From positions 1,733,960 through 1,797,959 of the forward strand of contig VZQC01010551.1 in NCBI GenBank assembly GCA_009823505.1: 64,000 nucleotides of DNA. The letters run 5' to 3'. The stretch comes from Rhizomys pruinosus (lineage: Eukaryota > Chordata > Mammalia > Rodentia > Spalacidae). The translations under genes and the position numbers were made by a program. The number at the start of each line of letters is the position of its first letter. Position 1 is the stretch's first letter. Below, in pieces: positions 26,201 to 41,493 of this stretch. The notes under the pieces were generated by a model. It ran no database searches. It was not told where the DNA came from and worked only from the letters and a program-made list of their open reading frames with translations.

Positions 26201-28272
26201 CGTAAGAGAAAAATAAACCCTTCCTGTCTTTAATCACTGCTTGTGGGATTATTTTGTTACAACAACAAGGAAACTATTAATATAGGTTCTAGATAGTATT
26301 ATAAATAGGCACAGAAATAGCATTTAAAAATAGCCATAACTGCAAAGCACATTTCAGGATTATCTATGTGTAAGAGAACTCTAGTTCCTAATATCTTTTT
26401 TTTAAACCAATTAGCTGGGCTTGGTGGCATGACTTTAATTTTAGCACTCAGGAGACAGAAGCAAAGGGATCTTTGAAGCCAGCCTAGTCTACATAGCAAG
26501 TTCCAGGCAAGCTAGGGCTACAGGAAGACCTTGTCTCAAAAACCAACCAACCAATCAAAATAGCCAATTATTAGTAGTTGTGATGGTACACACCTGTAGT
26601 CCCAGCAGTGGGTTCCTGAGGGTAGCCTGAGATATATAATAAAGTCCTTGTCACAAAATTGGACAAAAATCCATCAATTGTCTCCATTGGGGAATTGATA
26701 TTTTCTATTATGGCAACTTTTTATTAAGGTTGTAGCACTAGGAACAGCTTAAATTAGAGAAAGGAAAAGTAAACGACTTACATCATTCCTAAAGATAAGC
26801 GTAAACTCACAGAACTTCAGGATCAGATGAGGCATCTAAGGTAACTTGCTCCAACCACAAGAAGGTTTAAAGCAACGTGGTAAATCCCAAGCTAAGCCTG
26901 GTACACAGAGGTTATAACTGTGGGTTTCTTTACACTATTCTTGTGGAACTGCCTAATGTCATTGTGTGTATGGTCACAGAAGTTTTTGTGCACCACAGAG
27001 GCTTGAGAAATGAACAAATGAATCGCTGCTTCACAAAAGATCTGACTAAAGGAACACAGTCCTACAATCAGTGGTCCCAGCCCCACATCTTCCACACTTT
27101 AAACACAGCACAAAAGAGCAGTAGGTGACAAGCAGAGGGAGATGGGCCATTTCCTGCCCCCAGGGTGGTGTGGCAGCCTGTAGATTTCCTGCACATAACC
27201 ACAGAGTCTGCCTGTATATTCACAAGTACTCTAAAAGAAAAACAATGTGGGTGCCTAGAGAAGGAACAAGCCCAGGTCTTTCCCTTACAATTCTAAACTG
27301 AAGCTTGAAACTATAATTCAAACAACAAGCAGAGAAAGCCTTTGGGAATATACTACTATTGTGCATATCAAAAATTTAGAAATTAATCAAACATAACTGG
27401 CCATGATGGCACATGCCTATAATCTCATCATTAAGAATATAGAGGCAGGAGTATCAGGAATTAAAGGCTGTCTTCAGCAGCATAGTGGCTGTCCAACCTG
27501 GGCTGCATGAGCCCATATCACATAACAAAAACAACCCAAAAATAAAATTTTTCAAGAAATTAATCAAACATATTTTGGATTTTTTGGGTTTGTGTGTGTG
27601 TGTGTGTGTGCGTGTATTTTAGAAAGGGTCTCACTATTATATGACCTAAGCTTCCAACTCAAGATCCTTGGCTTCATGAGGACAGGCTTCCAAGCAAGCA
27701 CAACCCTCTCAGGACCTTTACATGTCTATACTGAATATATTAACACATAGACTAATATAAAATAAAAGTGTTACAGCATATTCTAGTACATGTTCTCCTA
27801 TGTCTGTTACCTAAACTAAATTTATTGTTCTAAAAACCTTTTTGATACAAAGACCTCAAGACCAAGACACTATTCCACCATCTAAACAAAGGAAAAGAGG
27901 CTTCAATTGCCACACCACAGTAAAGGAGAAATGATAGTGGCTGAGCCCTTCATCTCCTAATGTAAAAGAAGGAGTCCAGCCTGACAGGAACGGCAGCCTG
28001 AGAGAGTGAACATGTTTCCTCCTGAAGCCCTCGTGATCAAATTTTCTTTATAAAACTTTATAAAGTAAGGCCAATCAGTGGTTAAGAACACTGACTGCTC
28101 TTGCAGAAGACCTGGATTTGAATCCCAGTACCCACATGGCAGCTAACAACTGTCTGTCACTCCAGTTCCAAGAAATCCGACCCCCTCTCTTGACCTCTGT
28201 GGGTACTGCACAACATGGGTGTACTTACATACATGTAGACATAACTCTCAAACACATACAATAAAAATATGA

Positions 28273-28315
<43 letters not shown>

Positions 28316-31300
28316 AATAAGGCCAAGCATGGTGGCATACACCTTTAATCCCAGCACTCAAGAGGCAGAGGCAGAGGCAGAGGCAGGAGGATCTCTGTGA
28401 GTTCAGGCCAGCTTGGTCTATATAATGAGTTTCAGGCCAGCTGGGGCTACAGGGAGACTCTGTCTAAAAAAAAAAAAAAACTTTATAAAATAAGGAAAAG
28501 AATCATTATAAAAGTCCTAATTGCCCAAGTGTAACCACAGAGCTCAGTGCCACACGTTTATAAAAACTGAATACTTCAATTCACTCCATTCAATACAGAA
28601 CTGAAAACAAAATTTTATCAAATGCCATAAAAGAGGCTTGGGCTGGAGAGATGGCCTAGCGGTTAAGAGCGCCGACCGCTCTTACAGAGGACCTGGGTTC
28701 GATCCCCAGCACCCACATGGCGGCCGAGAGCCGTCTGAAACTCCAATTCCAGGAGAACTCCAGTTCCAGGGGAATCCGAGACCCTCTTCTGACCTCCGCG
28801 GCATTGCACGACACGGGTGCACAGACTTGCATGCAGACAGTACATTCATACACATACAGAAATAAATAAAAAAAAAAAGAGGCTTAGTTTTGCACAATAG
28901 AGTGACCAGCACCCTGTGACTGCTCCATCAGTACTATCCTTTTATGTAAATAAATACTGTTGGCCAGTGGAAGAGATATACTACAGGTTGAGCATCGCTC
29001 ATCCAAGGTGATTGGGATGAGAAATGCTTCCAATCTGGGATTTTTTTTAATTCTAGATTTTGAAATTCTTGATATACACTATATATATAACTTTTACATA
29101 CAGGCTTTTGAATCTATCCAAAAGTGTCCAACTCTTATTGATCTAATAGTGATTTTTTTTCATCTGCATGCCAGACTATATAGAGAGATTTTAGTGGGCC
29201 TAAGTTTTGACTGATTTGCCACATGAGGTTAGGTATGAAAGTTTTCGCTTGTGTCATCATGTTGGCCCTAAAAATATTCAGATTTTGCAGCATTTAGATT
29301 TCAGATTTTCAGACTGGGGATGTTCATGCTTGCTGTCATGAAATTTTAACTCAGTTCCTTAGCAGTCAAAACAGAAGTGAAATTATAATTTTGGTTACTG
29401 TAGCAGGAATGTTCTAGCACTGACCCACAGCAGCGAACCCATTTTACCTCATACGGAATACAAAGTGTTAACTTACTGTATTCCATGTGAGCACTGAGGA
29501 ATATGGCAAGAGTGTGTCTATGTTACTTGACTCTGGATATACACTCCAATATGAAGAAGCTGAGAAAAAAAAAAAAAACAGGAGAAAACAAAACACAGGA
29601 TTTAATAGAGTAGAGGAGTCAGCATTGCAATTTAACCAAATCAAGCAAAAAGTTTTCATTGCCTGATCCTTCATCCTCTGAAGGTTAAACCATTATGATT
29701 TTGTCTATTGCCTAAAATGTTCAGGTTCTTCTGTCTATAATGAGAATAATTTCAAAAAAATTATTTAGTACTGCTTCTACACAGATGACATTACGCTACC
29801 TGTACAGAGCCAGGAAACATAAAGCTAGGCTAAAGAAAGAAACATTTTATGGAAAGTTTTGCTATTAAGGTTATAGATTCCGAATCCTATCTTATAGCAC
29901 ATCAGTCTCTGAAAACCACAGCTTCTCATAAAAACCACTGCTGACTGCAAGAGAGTTTCTTTTTTTGTGTGTGTGTGTTTTCGAGACAGGGTCTCCCTGT
30001 AGCCCCAGCTGTCCTGGAACTCACTCTGTAGACCAGGCTGGCCTTGAACTCACAAAGATCCGCCTTCTTCTGCCTCCCATGTGCTAGGATTAAAAGCGTG
30101 TGCCACCATGCCCGGCAAGAGAGTTTCTTGACAGGGGTGTTCATTATCAACTTACTGATTTCCCCCAAGCAAAAGGGTCAAACATTCAGCTTAAGGTGCA
30201 ACATCAGCCACGCTTACCAATTAGAAATTCCTGAATGAGGTCAAATGAATGGCAGGCAGAGACATGCTCAGAAATCCATCGAATGATCTTTAAAAAATAA
30301 GACCATAGTATTCTATTAGACTTAAATAAGTCTGTACTCTGTCCCACCAAAGAACAAAATATATATTATATATAAAACAAAAATATGTATAATACATAAT
30401 AATAACAAACACACATATATAAGTGAATCTTTTTCATTCTAAATATATTTTGGAGTGGCCTGAGGATATATTTATTTCTGTCATTAAAGAAACAATATAG
30501 ATCTGGCTGAGAATACAGTATTATTTTAAATAAAATGTTTTTCACATATCTTTTAAACAAAAGCCCTTGAATGGAATCCAAACAAACTTTCTTCAACTGG
30601 ATATATGTTTGCTTTTGCAAGAGTGGATCATGGTAATACAAAGCACCCATGGAGAGAGATCTGGGACACAGGCACAATGCATAACAAAGCCTCTAGACTT
30701 GTGGCCAGCATTCTGTGTTTTCAAGTCCAGGGCAGCCATCAGTGTGAACATTGCCACACCACTTAACCATGAAGCGTGTTACTGCACTGTACTTCTCTCT
30801 TGAGGGAGGGATGACCTCTATTATATCAGCAATTCTTTTGCATCCCCAGCAGGGACTGCTGGGGAGGGAAGTTCCTGTTTCCTGCTTGAGAATTGAGGAT
30901 ACATCAGGCCTGGCTGGCCATAGCTCACTCTCAATAAAATGCTTTCCTGAAATCAATTGTTGTAGTTATAGTTATTTTTACTAAGATATTTTAATAAAAA
31001 TTTCTATATACAAGTGAAATGTAGAGCAAAAAGAGTATTTGTTGGATCTATAAGTGTTGGCTATTTTGGAAAGACAAAAACATGTTTCTAAAATGCTAAA
31101 AGACTAGATGTAGATAAAACAACCATAAAAGATTGGATTTTTAAATGCCTAATATACACAGATTACTTTGGAAATGTCCTTAAACTATCTCCTTAGAAAT
31201 AACATTTTTGAAGGACTCGGGAGAAAGCTCAGTGACTAAAGTACTTGCCACAGAAGCATGAAGATCTGAGTTGAGGTCCCCAGAACCTATGTAAAAAGTA

Positions 31301-34300
31301 AGGCACAGCACACGTCTATAACTCCAGGAGGTCTCCACATGTGCATACGTGTATGTACACACTTGTGTGTGGTATGCCAGAAGCCAATGCTGAATGTCTT
31401 CCTCAGTTACTCTCCATCTTATTCACTTTTTTTAACAGGGTCTCCCTGTGGCCACATCTGGCCTAGAACTCACTACATAGACCAAGCTGGCCAATCCTGA
31501 GGACTTACTGGCTAGACAGTTAAGCAGAAAAGGCGAGCTCTAGATTCAGTGAGAGATCCTGGCTCAAAAATAAGGTGGAGAACCAGGTATAGTGGTGCAC
31601 ACCTTTAATCCCAGCACTCCAGAGGCAGAGGCATGTGGATCTCCATGAGATCAAGGCCACCTTGGTCTACATAGTGAGTTTTAAGCTAGCTGGGGCTACA
31701 GGGAGACACTGTCTCAAAAAATTTTTTTAAAAAGAATAACAGAGGAAGACATCCAAGCATATTCTGGCCTTCCACACAAGTAAATGCACATACACATGAG
31801 CACATGTGTGAACACACATGTGAACACATCCACACATACACTCACACCCAAACTTTTTAGAAAGAAACATGAGGTTGGAGATAACACAGTAAGAGTTTTT
31901 GTTTGGTTGGCTGGGTATTTGTTTGCTTGCTTTGGTTTTATCTTTTTTTCTCTGTGTTCCTCTATTCAGTCTTCGCTGCCACAATCAGACAGACAGAAAG
32001 CACAAGGAAATCTCCTTCTCACATCTGCAATGGAAACCTTATAAGCAGACAGTAATCGGAACTTTATGCAAAAAAAGAACTTTGAAATTTAGTTAGCTTA
32101 TTCATAAAAAAGGGCCTTAGTCTATATCAAATGATAACCAGAGAAATGTACAGTATTAGTTTCAGATTAAAATGAAATGTCTATTTTTTTCAATTAACCA
32201 ATCAAACACTGACTTCAGCCATCACTGATAAGACATTTTCAGACCTCATAGGATAGGTGCAAAAATTCAAATGACAGAATAGATGAAGGTACTTCATAAA
32301 CTACAATGTGCAGCTCAAGTATAAGCTATAATGTATAGCTGGAATGTAAGCTACAATGTACAGCTCAAATGTAAGATGCAATGTATATTGCAAATGTAAG
32401 GTAAAATGTACAGCTCAAATATAAGATACAATATCTAGCTCAAATGTAAGATGCAATATATACAGCTCAAATTTCAGATAAAATGTGCAGTTCAAATGTA
32501 AGATACAATGTATGGCTCAAATGTAAGATACGATATACAGCTGAAATGTAAGATACAATATACAGCTGAAATGTAAGATTCAATGTACACCTCAAATGTA
32601 GGATACAATGTACAGCTCAAATGTAGGATACAATGTACAGCTCAAATGTAAGATGCAAGGTACAGCTCAAATGTAAGCTACAATGTACAGCTCAAATGTA
32701 AGCTATCCTCATGAAAATGCAGTAAATATTTACTCATCAAAGAAGCTTCTTTTTGCAGCAGATGCAGACTATTACAGAACTCTAGAATAGGTCAAATGCA
32801 GAGAACTGTGAGACAGTTAACCCTAAGTGAAACATCTTCAATGTAACCTCATAGGATTAATATTCCTCGAAACAAAAGGCCACAGAGTGCTTATTCCTGT
32901 GTAGGACACCTGTACTGAACTTCTGCCTCCCAAGGCTTAAGGATTATTGTGGAAGAGACAGTAGAAAAATTGCTACGAGCCAGCCAGAGGGGGTGGATGA
33001 CCACAAGGAACCAGAGTTTTCCAAATGGCTGATCAGTTATTCATATGAACTCACAGCGGTGATGACATGCAGAAGTCCTATGCAAACTCAATCCAGCCCT
33101 ATGCCACAACATCTTGGTCCTTTTTTTGCTTGTTTGTTCTAAGAAAGTAATGATAGGATCTCATCCCCTAGCCCAAAATAACGTCAAACTTACTCTATAG
33201 CCCAGGCTGGCCTTGAATTCGCAATCCTGTGGTTTTAGCTTCTTCAGGGCTGGGGTTGCAGGTGTGAGCCACTACACCTGGCTGTCTCAGTCCTTTTGAT
33301 AATATAGTTATAGCAAATATAAGAGAAAACAGCAGGTAATCTGAGAAAGTCAGTGTTTACTGAGTACTTCCTTTATATGTTACTGACACATCTCGACACT
33401 TATTTACAGTATTGAAACGACAGTACAATGCTGGCTGCATTACACCTGTAATCACAGCACTTTGCAGACTGAGGAGGAAAACAGCCCCAAATGTGAGGCC
33501 ACCTTGAGCAATATGGTGAGTTCCAGGTCAGCCTGGGCTACAGAAAAAAAAAATGATGTCTCAAAACAAAACAAACAAAAACAGAAAAAGGAAGAAAAAA
33601 AAATAGAGTAGTTGTTCCCTATCTTTAGAAGATAAATTTCAAGACCCCTGTGCATGCTGAAAACACAAGCCTAACAATGTTAACATCACTTTTTTTTTTC
33701 ATTATGTCAAGAACTTTGAACTATTTTCTTAATGGAGATACTTTAGGGATTCTCCTTGGCATATCTGAATATCGTGGCCATTATTAGGTAAAATATGAAT
33801 ATATAAACACAAGTACTATGGTACCACAAAAGTTTATCTGGATCTGGGTGTAGTGGCACATGCCTTTTTTGCCCAGCACTTGGGAGGCAGAAGCAGGTGG
33901 ATCTCTGTGAGTTAGAGGCCAGTCTGGTGTACATAGTAAGTTCCAGGACAAAAAGGGCTACAGGGAGACCTTGCCTAAAAAAGCCAAAAATAATGTTGAT
34001 CTGATAACCATGACAACTGCTAAATGATGAATGGACAGGTAGCAAATACAGCATGGATACCCTGAACACAGTGATGATTCATAACCCCAGGCCGGATAGA
34101 GCGGGATGGCACAGGATTCATCGCACTGATTTAAATTGCCATTTAAAATGTTAAATGTTTCTTTTTGGAATTTTCTGTTTAATATTATTAAACCAGAGTC
34201 TATCTCAGTTAACTGAAGTCGCAGAAAGTGAAACTATCAATAAAGGGGGACTGCTTTATTAAAAACGTAGATGTACCTTAACAGTCTGAGGTCTGGTAGA

Positions 34301-37300
34301 GACCCATAACAAAGGACATATTCAAGTCAAGGCAGAGGCCATAGTTTTCATTTAACTGTCACCAAGCAAAAATAGCTTCTAAACACTTTTGACCATGAAA
34401 TAAGTGTACTTGGTGTTGTCTACTGCCAATGTTCAAACATGAACTGTTTCTCACCTGGCCTTCCAGGAAACCTGGGTCTCGTCCACATGAAAGCACACAG
34501 TGCAATGCAGCCATCTTCTCACAGTCAAGGCCAGAGTTCCATAGGAGCCACATCAGATTTGACTGGTTAAGAAACACTTTATAGAGCTTTCCAGAAGAGT
34601 GATCAAATATCAGGGACCCTGTCAACGACTGTAAAGGCTGATGAGGTAGTATATTTGTTATTTTGCTGTTTCCTGGCAAACACACCAAAATACAAAACCA
34701 GATCAGCAAATAAAAGAATCTCTTCTTGCCCAAACAGTTATTAAAATCAAAACAAGTCTAAGGAGGCCATATCCATTAAAGAAAAACTAGAGCTATAGCC
34801 ATACCTGTCAGAAACAGACTATGGCAGATCACATCTGGGTGTTGAATGTTCAGTAAATGAAGGAAATGTCCAGGTAAGTAAACAGCCACATAATAGCCTG
34901 TAGAAGAGAAGGATGTCAGTCATCTACATGTGGGAAAATCTAGACAGGTTCAGACAAACTCTAGAACTGCACAAAGGTTTCTATGAGTTCCCTAAAACAC
35001 CAGTTTTTTGTTTTAACAATAACAAGGAGTCTGATTTAGCCATGGTTATCTTAGCTTACGAGTAGAGACTTACTTCTTAGTCAATTATAGCTTTCTATGC
35101 ATCTAAGTGATATGAGAGGAAATTAGAATCCAAATATCAAAATATCAAGCTACCTGAAAGATTCCTTAATGTGATAGGCTGGGAATAGCTTATAAGGGAA
35201 TTATCTTAATAGTTTCTGATGGTTTGTGGAAGCTGTAAAATTTTTGCATATTGGCTCACTCCACCACCACCACCACCACCATCATCATCATTTTATGTGG
35301 AAGAATTTTAAATTTATATTTATCAAGAGCATTTGTACAGGCAACCTGACATTCTTTGGAGTATTAATTTTTCTTGTTACATAGCTAACTACCTAGAATT
35401 CACACCTTTGCAGTCCCTCCACTATATATTTGCATAACCAGAACAACTATACCCAAATAGAATCACAGTATAAAAATAGGTTTCCATAGAATGGGAGGAC
35501 AGAAAGTAGTCAAGTAATCATTTTTCCAGGATCTTAGAAAAACACGGAAATCCACAGGTAAAGGAAACATCAATTTCGAATGAGCTAGCTAGGCTTTTTC
35601 TCTAAGAAGCAAAGAAACACATGCTAATAATCATTGGCAAAGAAAGTATTCTGTGGATTGAGAAAGAGGACATGGGGGGGCTGGAGAGATGGCCTAGCGG
35701 TTAAGAGCACCGACCGCTCTTACAGAGGACCCGGGTTCGATCCCCAGCACCCACATGGCGGCCAAGAACCATCTGAAACTCCAATTCCAGGAGAACTCCA
35801 GTTCCAGGGGAATCCGACACCCTCTTCTGACCTCTGCGGCATTGCACGACACGGGTGCACAAACTTGCATGCAGACAGTACATTCATACACATACAGAAA
35901 TAAATAAAATTAATTAAAAAATTTTTTTTAAAAAGAGGACATGGGGGCTAGAGAGATGGCTCAGTGGTTAAGAACACTTGCTGTTCTTCAGAGAAGCTGG
36001 GTTCAATTTCCAGCTAACATGGCAGCTAACAACCTTCCATAACTCCAGTCCAGGGGATCCGACATCCTCTTCCAAGCTCTGCAGGCTTCATATGACATGG
36101 GTACACCTACCTATATTCAGCCAATACACTCATACACATAAAATAAAAATAATAAATAAAATGTTAAAAAAGAGAAAATAAATCTCTAACCAGTGAAAGT
36201 ATCCTTCTAGAAGACATGGAGTAAACAATGTTAATGTACATAATATATTTATTTTAATAATTTTATTAACATAGAAATACTTATCTCGGGGGGGCATACT
36301 AGAATGTGTATCAAATGATCTAGGTTACCTCCTACCTCAACCATATAGCAAGTGAATCATAGTGGTAATATGTCCATGGAAAGGGGACATCTGGAAATAC
36401 AGGAGGGTATTCTGGAGTTGTCACAATTATTGGGATAAGGTGGAAGATTCCAAATCACAGTGGTTGAATGGGCTCTGGAGGTGTTCAGTCCCTCAGTGTG
36501 CAAGGCAGTCCACCACAAAGAATGACTGTTTCATTCTGACTGCCAGTAGCACCTATGGCAGGATAAATGCTGGACCCTGAAAGTACACATGTGCTAATCT
36601 CCAGAGTCTAAGGCAATGCTAATTTTTTTTAGTTTATGACATTAATTCATTTGTGTGAGAGAAGGATATGCGTGTGGAGCTCAGAGAATAACTTTCAGGA
36701 GTCTTCCAACCTGAGGACTGAATTTAGGTTGTCAGATTTGGCAGCAAGAGCCCTTACCCACTGAGCTATCTCCCTTGCCTTATGTTCACTTTTTAATAAA
36801 TGGAACAGATATAATTACAGATGTAATTAAGATGTTGAGATAGGTAGAACATTCTAGATTATTCAGACTCAATGTGACCAGAGTCTTTACAAGAGGAAGG
36901 CAGAAAAGAACTTGCCTGCAGAAGAGGACCACAAAGTGACAAAGCAACCGAATGCAACCACGAGCTGAGAATGAGGCTCTAATCCAGAGGAGGCAAAGAG
37001 CAAATTCTTCCTCAGACCCTCTATCAGGAACCAGTCCTGCCCACATCTTGATTTTAGCTTCACAGCACTCCTTTCTGACTTCTGAACTCCAGCATGTTTG
37101 TGCTGTTTTAAGCCTAAATTGTGATTATTTATTATATAGCAATGAGAAATTCATCAAGTCCCTCAAGAGACACTGGAAGAAGCCTGGGCACAGACCTAAC
37201 CTCTTCTCAGCTTCAGCGTCATTGTCTGTGGAATGGGGCTAACATCACCAGGCATATGTTCTAAGGACCAACATATGTTAAATGTTTTACATATTAGATT

Positions 37301-40300
37301 TATTAAATAATAGCATTTATCCATAAGCATGTCTTGCTTATACAGGCTTTCTGCAGCTATTTCTAATAGACTGCCACATTCTCTCATGGAGGGAAGGTGA
37401 GAGCTACTATGTTCCTATAGGTAACCCCAGAAAATACCCTGGTTCACCAAGCTGGCCTTGAATGGAATTATTTCTTTGCTCTGTCATTGCCCTATTTGAG
37501 GTGAACGGGCATTTCTGTGTCTCCTCAGGAAAAATAATGCAGCAGCTATCTGTGGGACTCATAGGAAAAAAGGAAACTATTCAATCAATATAAACCCTTT
37601 TATCAGGATAACAATAAACAGAGATTATAAGCAATTAATAGCAAAACATATCACTCAAAAAAGCAATACTGTTATCATAAAAATTCCCTATATAACAGTT
37701 CAAAACTTGGATCCAATTTGGTGCCTATGAATACATTATCCTTAAGGAGGAGAGACAACTGTGTGAGACAACCTATTTTTACAGGCTTAGTGTGTTTTTA
37801 CAAGCTCTAGCATTTCTGCCTTCTGCAAGAGCACAGATTAAATTATGCTGCCCTTTTCAAGTCACTCCCAGAGAAGAAGAGGAAGATGCCTCTGCCCTTG
37901 TAAAGTGCTCAGCATGTTTAACGAGACGTTTCCCACTTCACTGTTCCGACAGGAGACTGGTGCGGCACTGCTGGTAAGCCGTGTCCTGGACCCAGGAACC
38001 CTGTTTCTCCCCCTTGTCACGGGAAGCAGTAGACCCAAGCTCTCAAAGCCATTTCTCACAGATTCCAAAATCATGTCAAAATGTGCCCACTTAGCAAAAG
38101 ATAATAAACTCACCAATAGTGTTATTCAAAATAAAAATCTCCGGGGCCGAAAAGATGGCACAGAGTGCAGGCTGCACCTGCAGAATATCCAGGTTCGGCT
38201 CCCAGCACCCACATGGCAGCTAACACCTGTTCATAACTCCAGTCTCAGGAGATCCAATGCCCTCTCCTGGCTTCTGTGCACACTCTATGACATGGGAGCA
38301 CTTAATATACATGCCAACAAAATACTGATACACATAAAAAAAACAATAAAAATAAATAAAAGTATTTGATTGAGCTTATTTTTGGTTCTTGCTTCTCCCA
38401 GTTCCCTGACTGTTCACTCTCCTTAATGTTTGTCATAACAGCAGATGGAAGGGGGGGAGGGGACAAGGATGGGAAAATATATCAGAGAATCATAAGCTAT
38501 AACCCTGAAACTTTCCTTCTTTAAACATTGTCCCATACCCCGTATGTACACAAGTCTCAGTTCTGTTATCACTCAGTTCTTATTGCTTAAAGGCTTTGTG
38601 TGCTGTAGCCCAATTGGCCTGGAAAAGCTGCTTTCAGGAGGGAGATACCGTAAACCCTGCTGCACTTTCTTCATTATAGACTCCCTTAAGGGTTCATGTC
38701 TCATACCAAGATTCCCCTCACCATACTTACTTAGTGAAAACAACTCACACTGGTTCATAAATCATTAATGAGGGTTGTGTAAGCTTTTTTTGATAACCAA
38801 GAGAGAATAGACAGCTGCCCAAAGGCCTTTCTCCCTCTAGAATCCAGGATCAACATGATGTATTACTTCTCAAAGGCTCGTAAGGAACATCTTACCCATG
38901 ACCATTTGTATAGTACAAATGGCCTTTTAAAGGTCTCTGCCAAAAGTATAAGAAAGCTCACAGTCTAGGCTCTCTAAAAGGGGAAGACACACTTCAAACT
39001 CAAAAGCTAATGGGTTGAGTGGGACAGGTGTGTTCCAGAGAAAATCTCCCATCAGACTTAAAAGGGTCAGTGATTAACACACAAGGCACAGCTCAGAGGT
39101 TTGAGAAAATGGCGTCATGGAGAAGAAAATGAGAAAGTAAACACCGACACAGAGAATACACTGGAAAGACAGTGATAGAAGAGAGGTGCTTATGTCCAAT
39201 ACCCACCAACATTGAGAAAAGTGATGCCCTTGGTCACGTGTGAGCCAGCACTCCCAAGAGCAGTAGTGAAGGTCTTGCTGTATCCTGCAGAGGGAAAACA
39301 GGAAGCCAGAGAAAGAAAGTTAAGAAACAAAGGGTTAGAACTCAACTCCAGGACATGATGCCATGTAACCATATTGACTGCCAGTAACACTGACAGGGGG
39401 AGCATATTCAGGCTTCTAGATTTCATGACACCCTCACTCTCCTGAAGCCAGTGCGGTAGACCCACTGAAGGCACCCACGGTGGAACAATGTTCTTGGCTC
39501 AGACATAAACCTAGACCATAAGAGAGGGATTATGTAGGGGAAAGAATCATCCAAAAGGGTCTACTCAATGATCTACGATAGAGGAGGCCGTAGGGTTCAC
39601 TTTTACGTGCTACAGTTTAACACTCCTCTAAGACTCCTCCAACTCACAGGCCCACCTTTAACTAGAAAAGGGGTCAGGCTGCCTACTAAACTCAAGGTAG
39701 GACTTCACCAGACTTTTCAACTCAGTCCTCAGAAAAGTTTTATGTACTGGTTTGCCTTAGTGCATTAATTATTAGAAATGTGTGGAAATGTGCAATCTTA
39801 TAGTATTTAAGTACATACGTCTAGCTCTGATGTTACTTTTAGTTGCTCTATTATAAAATTCCTGCACCCTCTGCCTTGACCTCTAGCTGACATTAGGCAC
39901 TCCTTCCTGCAGGATTATAAACTTTCATATGGTTTGGCATAAAAAAGTTGCTAAATATTGGAACAAAAATTCTACCTTTAAAAACTGTTGAGCATATTCA
40001 CAGTATGTACTCTACAAATGTAAGTTTTCAGGAACTAAACAAACAAGGAAAATCCCCCCCTAAATATGGTTCAGGCTAAAACTATGGCAGGGCAAGCTGT
40101 GACTGTAGAACTGGCAAAGGCTCCCCAGCCTGTCTAAGAACACAGCATATCCTGGAAGAACAGCCTGCTTATGTTGGAGATCACAGAAGCCTTTAATTAA
40201 AACCCTGTGTAATGATGTGCAGCAAAGCTATGGATAATTTTCCAATTAGTAACAATTAAACACCAGACTACTAACATACTTTGGCAAATACATCCATTAG

Positions 40301-41445
40301 AATTGGTCCATAGTCTAAAAAAAGATAATCAGGTAGGATATTTTTTAAAAAATATGTAGCACATAAGTTACCTAACTAACATTTACTATTAGCGAATTTC
40401 TCCATAAAACTCTATAACTTCACAGTTGTAGAATATACTGATAAAATTTGGTTGCTGGGTCATAAGGTATTTACAATTTATCTAACTTGCTACTACTTGG
40501 AGAAAGCAAAGTGTAAAAGTAAACCATAATAAAATGAAAAATACCTTTATGTAAATAAAACACTGAATATGTGATTTGTTCCCAAGAGTCAAACTTCGGG
40601 CTGTAACACACACACAAACTCCCTAGGAAAAAGAAGATATATTTTAGAGTTTCAATGATCTGTCGTAGATTTCCTGAGCCACTAAACCTTTCTTCTATTG
40701 AGATTCCCTCCCATCTTTCCTCATAGATTATTCCTCAATTCAAGAAGTAGTTTATTAACTGGTTGCTAGGAAATGTCAAAGGTGAGCTCCCGACTGGCCT
40801 TTCCATATGAGCCCCTGTCCACCTTCACTAGTCTCTTCATTTTTCTCAACATGTAAAACCTCTACCAGTTGTTACCAACTAGATAGTCTAATGTCCAGTC
40901 ACCTACAAATGCTTAAAGTGATCCAGGTTGAATATCCCTCATCAAAAATGCCTGAATCAGAAGGGCTCCACATTTTAGATTATTTTACCTTTTGGAACAA
41001 ATCTTCCTGGTTGTGCATCCTTAGTCCATTTTGTTTTGTTCTGTTTTGTTTTGTTTTTATCTTCACAGTTCCAAGGTCAGTTTTATTACCTAATAGAAGT
41101 CCAATCTGTGGACCATTAAAATGAACTGTCCCAAATTATAATTAAGAACACAATTTACAAATAGTTATCTTCTGAAAAGCATTTCCAAGTTCAGATTAAA
41201 AAAATATGTACACTATATATAATAAAAAACCAGGCTAGGGGTTGGAGAGATAGCCTAGCAGTTAAGAGTGCCAACTGCTCTTGTAGAGGACCGGGGTTTG
41301 ATTCCCCAGCACCCACATGGAGGCTGAGAACCATCTTTAACTCCAGTTCCAGGGGAATCCGACACCCTCTTCTGACCTCCACAGCATTGCACAACGCAGG
41401 TGCACGAACCTGCATGCAGACAGTACATTCATACACATATGAAAA

Positions 41446-41493
<48 letters not shown>

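Noticed and set aside
28656..28912. Recurrent cysteine-rich peptides (MYECTVCMQ..., also near 12.5, 35.7, 42.5 and 43.4 kb)
   Set aside because: Each lies inside a B2 element, so this is antisense or sense SINE translation and not a gene family.
30693..30984. Open frames on both strands near 30.8 kb
   Set aside because: No protein family recognised; the AATAAAA-containing end suggests an old repeat, but I could not name it.
32298..32708. Possible CRISPR array
   Set aside because: Units are directly tandem with no unique spacers, in a mammalian intron.
37845..38369. 174-codon open frame on plus strand
   Set aside because: Its second half is a B2 SINE and the first half has no recognisable domain or splice context.
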